Below, in pieces: positions 58,181 to 64,000 of a stretch of 64,000 nt of DNA (positions are counted from its first letter, which is position 1; every line of letters begins with the position of its first letter). Both the position numbers and the translations under genes were made by a program. The DNA is taken from positions 124,001-188,000 of the forward strand of contig JBCBGF010000002.1 in NCBI GenBank assembly GCA_038526915.1, read 5' to 3'. This DNA is from JBCBGF01 sp038526915. GTDB taxonomy: Bacteria; Pseudomonadota; Alphaproteobacteria; Rhodobacterales; Rhodobacteraceae. Below the pieces are notes generated by a model. It was given only the letters and a program-made list of their open reading frames with translations, was not told where the DNA came from and ran no database searches.

Positions 58181-58810
58181 ATGACGGCACAAGACGTTCG
58201 GAACGAGCCGCATAAACGGCTGGAACACACGCTGGGCGAAGATGCGATGGCCTTTGTCCTGGGCACCGCGATGTGTGCCATGGGCGTGCAGTTCCTGACC
58301 CATCTGGGGCTGATAACTGGGCAAACCGCGGGCCTGGGGGTCCTGCTCAGCTATGTCACCGAATGGCCGTTCGGGGCGGTGTTTTTCGTGGTCAATCTGC
58401 CCTTCTACGTCCTGGCCTGGCTTCGGATGGGTCCGCGTTTCACCATCAAAAGCTTCATTGCGGTCGCCATGGTCTCAGTCATGGCCGAGGCGATGCCCCA
58501 GGCTTTCCAGATTGCGTTTCTAAATCCCGCCGTAGGCGCCGCACTATCGGGCGCGATGATTGGTTTAGGGCTGATCGTTCTGTTCCGACACGGGGCGTCT
58601 TTGGGCGGTGTTGGTGTGTTGGCGTTGTACCTCCAGGACAGGATCGGGTTTCAGGCCGGCTGGACGCAGCTGATCTTTGACGCAGCTTTGTTTGCCATAG
58701 CGTTTGCCGTTCTCGATCCGTGGCTTGTGGCCTGGTCACTGTTTGGTTCGGTGATCGTCAATCTAATTATCGCCGTAAATCACCGCAAAGACCGGTATAT
58801 CGGGCGGTAG
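58181..58810 (+). CDS. YitT-family membrane protein
   Basis: 209-residue inner-membrane protein with about five helices. The motif GVQFLTHLGLITGQTAGLGVLLSY with key Gly-rich residues, and FVVNLPFYVLAWLRMGPRF with the following FTIKSFIAV, resemble YitT (DUF161). The GASLGGVGVLALYLQDRIGFQAG block is also typical. Function unknown; YitT proteins are suggested transporters. It starts 43 bases after the mnmA stop and may be co-transcribed with it. Confidence 0.85.
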   Translation: MTAQDVRNEPHKRLEHTLGEDAMAFVLGTAMCAMGVQFLTHLGLITGQTAGLGVLLSYVTEWPFGAVFFVVNLPFYVLAWLRMGPRFTIKSFIAVAMVSVMAEAMPQAFQIAFLNPAVGAALSGAMIGLGLIVLFRHGASLGGVGVLALYLQDRIGFQAGWTQLIFDAALFAIAFAVLDPWLVAWSLFGSVIVNLIIAVNHRKDRYIGR

Positions 58811-58898
58811 CGGCGAAGAACCTTCACCGATTTTCGCTCTGGCCAAGCCCGCGCACACGGGATAGGCCCCGCGCAATATCCCGGCAGAGGCAGAGCAT

Positions 58899-60719
58899 AT
58901 GGACCTTCGCAACATCGCCATCATCGCCCATGTCGACCATGGCAAGACAACGCTTGTGGACGAGCTTCTCAAGCAATCGGGCGCCTTCCGCGAAGGCCAA
59001 GCCGTGGCCGAACGCGCGATGGATTCCAATGACTTGGAACGGGAACGCGGGATCACGATCCTCGCCAAAGCGACGTCTGTGGAATGGAAAGGCACCCGGA
59101 TCAACATCGTCGACACACCCGGCCACGCCGATTTCGGGGGTGAGGTTGAGCGGATCTTGTCGATGGTCGACGGGGTGGTGCTGCTGGTGGATGCCGCCGA
59201 AGGGCCGATGCCGCAGACGAAGTTCGTCACCTCCAAGGCACTGGCCCTTGGTCTGCGCCCGATCGTCGTGCTGAACAAGGTCGACAAGCCCGATGCCGAA
59301 CCCGACCGCGCCCTGGATGAGGTGTTTGACCTGTTTGCCGCCCTCGATGCCGACGACGATCAGCTTGATTTCCCACATCTCTACGCCTCGGGGCGTTCGG
59401 GATGGGCGGACGCCGAACTGGATGGTCCGCGCAGTGATCTGAGCGCGCTTTTCAATCTGGTCGTCCACCATGTGCCGCCGCCGCGCCAGCTCAGCCATCA
59501 AGACGCGCCGTTCCGCATGCTGGCCACCACGCTGGGTGCCGATCCCTTTGTGGGCCGGATCCTGACCGGCCGTGTCGAAAGCGGCACGCTGAAGGTCGGC
59601 GCAACGGTTCAGGCACTTAGCCGCATCGGGCAGAAGATCGAACAGTTCCGCGTCACCCGCATTCAGGCGTTCCGGGGCCTCGCCCAGCAGGATATCGAGG
59701 AGGCGCAGGCCGGCGATATCGTCTCACTCGCAGGGATGTCGAAAGCCACGGTAGCCGACACGATTTGCGCCCTGGCTGTAGAGGATCCCCTGCCCGCGCA
59801 ACCCATTGATCCGCCAACGATTACGGTCACCTTTGGTATAAACGACAGCCCCCTTGCCGGCCGTGATGGCAAGAAGGTGCAAAGCCGGGTCATCCGCGAA
59901 CGCCTGATGAAGGAAGCCGAATCCAACGTCGCGATCCGCGTCACTGACACGCCCGGTGGCGAGGCGTTCGAGGTAGCAGGCCGCGGCGAGTTGCAGATGG
60001 GTGTTTTGATCGAAAACATGCGACGGGAAGGGTTTGAGCTATCGATCTCGCGCCCGCAGGTGCTGTTCCGCGAAGAAGACGGCGCCCGGTTGGAACCTGT
60101 CGAAGAAGTGACGATCGATGTCGATGATGACTATGCCGGCGCAGTCATCGAAAAGATCACGGGCGCACGTCGGGGGGAACTCGTCGAGATGCGCCCGGCA
60201 GGTGCTGGCAAGACACGCATCGTGGCACATGTCCCGTCACGCGGACTGATCGGCTATCACGGCGAGTTTCTGACCGATACACGCGGCACCGGTGTTCTGA
60301 ACCGCGTCTTCCACGGTTGGTCGCCGTTCAAGGGCGCCATCCCCGGTCGGCGTGCGGGCGTCCTGATCTCGATGGAAGATGGGACCTCAGTGGCCTACGC
60401 CCTGTTCAACCTCGAAGAGCGCGGTCGGATGTTCATCGGCGCGCAAGAGCAGGTCTATCAGGGCATGATCATTGGCGAGCATAGCCGAGACAACGACCTA
60501 GAAGTGAACCCGCTCAAAGGCAAGAAACTCACGAATGTGCGTGCCTCGGGCAAGGACGACGCAGTTGTTCTGACCACGCCGGTGCGGTTTTCGCTGGAAG
60601 AGGCGATTGCCTATATCGACGATGATGAGTTGGTTGAGGTCACACCGAACGCGGTGCGTCTGAGAAAGCGCTACCTTGATCCGCATGAACGCAAACGCCA
60701 GGCACGCAGTGCTGAGTAA
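58899..60719 (+). CDS. typA: Ribosome-associated GTPase TypA/BipA
   Basis: 606-residue translational GTPase related to EF-G, involved in ribosome assembly and stress adaptation. G1 is AHVDHGKTTLVDELL, G2 region ERERGITILAKATSV, G3 DTPGHADFGGEVERI, G4 VVLNKVDKPDAEPDR, followed by domain II, two domain-III/V-like modules, and the BipA-specific C-terminal domain (LRKRYLDPHERKRQA). Length and order are normal. A repeat-containing region with an inverted repeat follows its stop and may end its transcript. Confidence 0.97.
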   Translation: MDLRNIAIIAHVDHGKTTLVDELLKQSGAFREGQAVAERAMDSNDLERERGITILAKATSVEWKGTRINIVDTPGHADFGGEVERILSMVDGVVLLVDAAEGPMPQTKFVTSKALALGLRPIVVLNKVDKPDAEPDRALDEVFDLFAALDADDDQLDFPHLYASGRSGWADAELDGPRSDLSALFNLVVHHVPPPRQLSHQDAPFRMLATTLGADPFVGRILTGRVESGTLKVGATVQALSRIGQKIEQFRVTRIQAFRGLAQQDIEEAQAGDIVSLAGMSKATVADTICALAVEDPLPAQPIDPPTITVTFGINDSPLAGRDGKKVQSRVIRERLMKEAESNVAIRVTDTPGGEAFEVAGRGELQMGVLIENMRREGFELSISRPQVLFREEDGARLEPVEEVTIDVDDDYAGAVIEKITGARRGELVEMRPAGAGKTRIVAHVPSRGLIGYHGEFLTDTRGTGVLNRVFHGWSPFKGAIPGRRAGVLISMEDGTSVAYALFNLEERGRMFIGAQEQVYQGMIIGEHSRDNDLEVNPLKGKKLTNVRASGKDDAVVLTTPVRFSLEEAIAYIDDDELVEVTPNAVRLRKRYLDPHERKRQARSAE

Positions 60720-60725
60720 GCTCAT

Positions 60726-60814
60726 GCGAGGGGCGCTGCCCCTCGCGCACCCCGGGATATTTTGAAAGCGAAGAAGGCACGGGGTCTTTGGTCAGGAAAT
60801 ATCCCCGCCGGAGG
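60726..60814. repeat. Intergenic repeat, two inverted copies (C1 and C2)
   Basis: C1 (60726-60777), read on the reverse strand, is CTTCTTCGCTT-TCAAAATATCC-CGGGG followed by a GAGGGGC/GCCCCTC dyad, close to copy B. C2 (60785-60814), on the forward strand, is TCTTTGGTCAGGAAATATCC followed by a short GC-rich stretch, close to copy A. The two face each other and fill the gap between convergent typA and the MOSC gene, where they probably form a large hairpin. Confidence 0.72.
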
Positions 60815-60821
60815 CATTACG

Positions 60822-61277
60822 TCAGGACTTCACCGGGCGAACCGGCGCCCCGATGCTAACGATGCCGGGCGTCACGACCCGCGCATAGACACCGCCGTGG
60901 CCGCGCATCGCGGTATAGCCGCCCGGCCCAAAAACCTCTTCCATGCGAGAACACGGGGGGCACGGGCCCGTCACTTCGATGACGGCACAGCCCACCTCAA
61001 GTCGTGCGTTCCGGAAGCCCAGAAGGTTCAGGTTTGAGACCACGATGTTTCGGCGCAGCATGGCCGGGGACACCTCGGTCCGATTGGCCAATGCGGCGAT
61101 TACCGGCAGATGCTCGGCCTGGATCAGAGTGATGGCGCGTTTCTCCGACGTCGCGTGGTCGCCCTCCAAACCATCTGCCGTTAGGGTGGCGCAGTCGACC
61201 GGTATCACGTCAACCCGGCGCGCTGGACGCAGCCCAATCCAATCCACACGCCCCTCGCGCGCGGTGCGGGCCATCAT
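60822..61277 (-). CDS. MOSC-domain protein
   Basis: 151-residue stand-alone MOSC domain (molybdenum cofactor sulfurase C-terminal-like). Landmarks are GLEGDHATSEKRAITLIQAEHL, MLRRNIVVSNLNL, and the conserved cysteine in VTGPCPPCSRMEEVFGPGGY, which is the likely molybdenum- or sulfur-carrying residue. Such proteins may deliver sulfur or reduce N-hydroxylated compounds; substrate unknown. It lies 14 bases after the DUF1330 gene and so is the last gene of an alaS-DUF1330-MOSC transcript. Confidence 0.85.
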   Translation of the reverse strand: MMARTAREGRVDWIGLRPARRVDVIPVDCATLTADGLEGDHATSEKRAITLIQAEHLPVIAALANRTEVSPAMLRRNIVVSNLNLLGFRNARLEVGCAVIEVTGPCPPCSRMEEVFGPGGYTAMRGHGGVYARVVTPGIVSIGAPVRPVKS

Positions 61278-61291
61278 CGCCGCGATGGTGC

Positions 61292-61582
61292 TCAGGGTGT
61301 GATTTCCTCGACCACCATGAGGTCGCGTTCGCTGGCGCCCTTGGCGAAGGCCAGGGCCTCCTGATACCGGGGCGAGTTGTAACAGGCCACGGCGTCTTCC
61401 ACAGACGGGAAACGCGCGACGACATTGCGTGGCCGGTCATTCCCCTCCAGCTGCACATAGCGCCCTCCCCGGGCCAAGAACACACCGCCATGGGCCGCGA
61501 TGGCTTCGGTCGCGATGGCCGCGTATTTTCCGTAAGCCACATCGTCCGTCACGGTGACGTGGGCAATCCAAAGCGCGCTCAT
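61292..61582 (-). CDS. DUF1330 family protein
   Basis: 96-residue ferredoxin-like (dimeric alpha-beta barrel) protein of the DUF1330 family: MSALWIAHVTVTDDVAYGKYAAIATEAIAAHGG, then GRYVQLEGNDRPRNVVARFPSVEDAVACYNSPRYQEAL. This is a common small family without known reaction. Its start overlaps the alaS stop by four bases (ATGA), indicating co-translation with alaS. Confidence 0.9.
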   Translation of the reverse strand: MSALWIAHVTVTDDVAYGKYAAIATEAIAAHGGVFLARGGRYVQLEGNDRPRNVVARFPSVEDAVACYNSPRYQEALAFAKGASERDLMVVEEITP

Positions 61583-64000
61583 TTCACGTTCTCCAGAACC
61601 GTTTTGGCCGCAGCAATGGCCGCGTCTGATTTTGAGGCATCGGGTCCGCCGCCTTGCGCCAGATCGGGCCGCCCGCCGCCGCCCTTGCCGCCTAATTCGG
61701 CCACCGCGGCGCGCACAAGCTCAACCGCTGACAGTTTCGCCGTTAGATCGTCTGTGACCCCGGCCGCCACCGCCGCCTTGCCGCCGGTGTCGGCAATCAG
61801 CAGCACCGCCCCGCTCTCCAGACGCGCTTTGTGTTCGTCGATGAGCGCGGGCAGATCCTTGCCCGATACCCCTTCAACAGGTTGAGCAACGAAGGCTATT
61901 CCATTGACAACCAACGACGCGTCCGCCGTTTGCGCCCCGCCCCCCATGGCGAGCTTGCGGCGCAGGTCTGACAGCTCGGACTGCAGGGACTTGCGTTCGT
62001 CCAGCAAGGCCCGCACACGGTCGGGCACCTCTGACGCCTGCGCTTTGAGGGCGAGCGCTGTTTCGGCAAGTCTGTGATCTTGTGCGGCCAGGTACTCAAA
62101 CGCCGCCGCCCCGGTCAGCGCCTCGATCCGGCGCACACCGGCAGAGGACGCGCTGTCGCCCAGGGTGACGAAGACGCCGATATCGCCCGTGCGCGCGACA
62201 TGGGTGCCGCCGCAAAGCTCAATCGAATAGGTCTGTCCGTCGAGCCCCTTGCCGGTGTCCGCCGCGCCCATCGAGACCACGCGAACTTCGTCCCCGTATT
62301 TCTCACCGAAAAGGGCTTGTGCCCCGATGCCACGCGCATCGTCAGGTGTCATGATCCGTGTCTCAACGGGCGTGTTCTGGCGGATGAAGGCATTCACCTC
62401 CGTCTCGACTTGCGCCAGTTCATCTAGGCTCAGGGCCTTGGTGTGGCTGAAGTCAAAACGCAAGCGATCGGGCGCGTTGAGCGACCCCCGCTGGGCCACA
62501 TGATTCCCCAACGCTTGACGCAGCGACTCGTGCAAAAGGTGTGTGGCCGAGTGATTGGACCGGATGTTGGAGCGACGGTCTGGGTCAACGGTGAGCTGGG
62601 CGCCGTCTCCGGCGGCGATGTGCCCCTCGGTCACCTCTGCGAAGTGAATGAAAACACCGGCGGTTTTGCGGCAATCCGTGATCCGTGCGCTGCCAGTCTC
62701 AGATGTCAGCTGTCCCGTGTCGCCCACCTGGCCGCCCGATTCAGCGTAGAACGGGGTCTGGTTCAGGACGATCTGAACGCTGTCGCCGGTTTCGGCCTGC
62801 GCGATGCTGGCGCCGTCCTTGACGATGACAAGGATTTGTCCTTCGGCAATCTCGGTGTCGTAGCCTAGAAACTCGGTCGGCCCATGCTCTTCTGAGACGT
62901 CGAACCAGATGGTCGCATCCGCCGCCTCGCCGGATCCCGCCCATGCGGCGCGCGCTTTGGCCTTTTGTTCGGCCATCGCCGTATCGAACCCGGCCACATC
63001 CACGCCGCGGCCCTTTTCGCGCAGCGCATCCTGGGTCAGGTCCAGGGGGAAGCCGTAGGTGTCATAAAGACGGAACGCTTGGTCGCCGGGCAGGTCAGCC
63101 CCGTCCGGCAGCTTGTCCAGAGCTTCATCCAGCAGGTGGAGCCCGCGATCCAGGGTCTGGCGGAACCGGGTTTCTTCGAGCCGCAGCGTTTCCTCGATCA
63201 GCGCCTGTGCACGCCCCAACTCGGGATAGGCCTGCCCCATCTGTTGCACCAGTGCCGGAACCAGACGGTGCATCAGCGGGTCCTGCGTGCCCAGAAGGTG
63301 GGCATGCCGCATGGCCCGGCGCATGATCCGGCGCAGCACATAACCGCGGCCTTCGTTGGCGGGCATCACGCCATCGGCGATCAGGAACGAGGTCGAGCGG
63401 AGATGATCGGCAATCACCCTGTGATGGACATTCTTGTCACCGTCGGGGTCGACACTTGTGGCATGCGCCGAGGCCTCGATAAGCGCCCGCATGAGATCGG
63501 TGTCATAGTTGTCGTGTTTGCCCTGCAAGAGCGCGCCAATCCGTTCCAGGCCCATGCCTGTGTCGATCGACTGTGCGGCCAGTTCGCGCCGGGTGCCGTC
63601 TTCGAACTGCTCGTATTGCATGAAGACGAGGTTCCAGATCTCGATGAACCGGTCACCGTCTTCATCAGGGCTGCCCGGGGGGCCGCCGGGGATGTGATCG
63701 CCGTGATCATAGAAAATCTCGGAGGACGGCCCGCAGGGCCCTGTCGGCCCCATCATCCAAAAGTTGTCATCAGTGGCGATGCGGATGATTCGATCATCGC
63801 TGAGGCCTGCATATTTCTTCCAGATTTCAGCCGCTTCGTCATCGGTGTGATAGACGGTGACAAGCAGGCGATCTTTGTCGACGCCCAGCTCTTTGGTGAC
63901 CATGTCCCAGGCATAGGGGATGGCGTCTTCCTTGAAGTAATCGCCAAAGGAGAAGTTCCCGAGCATCTCGAAAAACGTGTGATGGCGGGCGGTGTAGCCG
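61579..64000 (-). CDS. alaS: Alanyl-tRNA synthetase, N-terminus cut by window edge
   Basis: 807 residues are visible; the frame is open through base 64000 and roughly the first 80 residues lie outside. The first visible part, GYTARHHTFFEMLGNFSFG, is class II motif 1 region of AlaRS, the editing domain follows, with metal-binding HSATHLLHESLRQALG and ELCGGTHVARTGDIG, and the C-Ala domain ends GGKGGGGRPDLAQGGGPDA. It attaches alanine to tRNA-Ala. The stop overlaps the DUF1330 start. The candidate ATG at 63966 is internal and not the true start. Confidence 0.97.
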   Translation of the reverse strand, partial: GYTARHHTFFEMLGNFSFGDYFKEDAIPYAWDMVTKELGVDKDRLLVTVYHTDDEAAEIWKKYAGLSDDRIIRIATDDNFWMMGPTGPCGPSSEIFYDHGDHIPGGPPGSPDEDGDRFIEIWNLVFMQYEQFEDGTRRELAAQSIDTGMGLERIGALLQGKHDNYDTDLMRALIEASAHATSVDPDGDKNVHHRVIADHLRSTSFLIADGVMPANEGRGYVLRRIMRRAMRHAHLLGTQDPLMHRLVPALVQQMGQAYPELGRAQALIEETLRLEETRFRQTLDRGLHLLDEALDKLPDGADLPGDQAFRLYDTYGFPLDLTQDALREKGRGVDVAGFDTAMAEQKAKARAAWAGSGEAADATIWFDVSEEHGPTEFLGYDTEIAEGQILVIVKDGASIAQAETGDSVQIVLNQTPFYAESGGQVGDTGQLTSETGSARITDCRKTAGVFIHFAEVTEGHIAAGDGAQLTVDPDRRSNIRSNHSATHLLHESLRQALGNHVAQRGSLNAPDRLRFDFSHTKALSLDELAQVETEVNAFIRQNTPVETRIMTPDDARGIGAQALFGEKYGDEVRVVSMGAADTGKGLDGQTYSIELCGGTHVARTGDIGVFVTLGDSASSAGVRRIEALTGAAAFEYLAAQDHRLAETALALKAQASEVPDRVRALLDERKSLQSELSDLRRKLAMGGGAQTADASLVVNGIAFVAQPVEGVSGKDLPALIDEHKARLESGAVLLIADTGGKAAVAAGVTDDLTAKLSAVELVRAAVAELGGKGGGGRPDLAQGGGPDASKSDAAIAAAKTVLENVK

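Noticed and set aside
1..64000. Mobile elements, prophage, CRISPR, rRNA or tRNA genes
   Set aside because: No transposase, integrase, phage structural gene, repeat-spacer array or RNA gene signature was found on either strand.

Overview
The window is a GC-rich, gene-dense piece of a chromosome from an alphaproteobacterium, most likely a member of the Rhodobacteraceae (Roseobacter/Rhodobacter group). The evidence is a CtrA-SciP-ChpT cell-cycle set, ornithine-lipid genes olsB-olsA, a Rhodobacteraceae-type DUF6477/DUF6456 pair, a perfect alphaproteobacterial LexA box (GTTC-N7-GTTC), and protein sequences typical of that family throughout. No rRNA, tRNA, CRISPR array, prophage, transposase or plasmid gene was seen. 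It reads as core chromosome with a few accessory genes.

Layout. 1-8500: end of proB, proA, then chpT (reverse), a DUF3553 gene, olsB-olsA, thiE (reverse), trmJ, ctaA and an M32 carboxypeptidase. 8502-17068 (all reverse): a transglutaminase / alpha-E / circularly permuted ATP-grasp operon, tetR-ppk2, an alpha/beta hydrolase overlapping metA, an ATPase, and a DMT exporter. 17069-25963: a roughly 530-base gap, a J-domain gene, fadL-like porin, second DMT exporter, ydcF-like gene, guaA, a LamG-Hint protein, an mttB-like methyltransferase, DUF6477. 26165-31272: DUF6456 regulator, aroQ-luxR operon, an RNA-like locus ending in a strong terminator, tsf-rpsB, a cupin. 31380-40256: pseudouridine catabolism (pfkB-type kinase plus psuG), DUF502, a patatin plus 3-hydroxybutyrate dehydrogenase pair, MFS transporter, a peptide-type solute-binding protein, an entericidin-like lipoprotein, an aquaporin, a CsbD-like gene. 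40206-44824: an XRE-cupin regulator facing a four-gene operon (CoA ligase, FrnE/DsbA protein, Bcr/CflA exporter, peroxiredoxin). 44821-55579: mfd, a small membrane protein, hemB, a SYLF lipoprotein, an SOS-type small membrane protein gene, recG-ligA. 55770-64000: ctrA and sciP, mnmA, a YitT-family gene, typA, then MOSC, DUF1330 and the truncated alaS.

How the genes connect. Two regulatory themes stand out. First, the phosphorelay output CtrA, its inhibitor SciP and the phosphotransferase ChpT all lie here, and CtrA-like sites (TTAA-N7-TTAA or one mismatch) occur at ctrA, at sciP/mnmA and at the end of luxR. Second, DNA repair is concentrated at 44.8-55.6 kb (mfd, recG, ligA), and a previously unannotated 40-codon membrane-protein gene sits just downstream of recG behind a perfect LexA box and its own terminator. 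The most useful new leads are that SOS small protein, the CtrA-box/terminator locus at 28622-28920, an orphan leftward terminator at 37167-37196, several perfect inverted repeats in divergent promoters, and a family of intergenic repeats present in three places.
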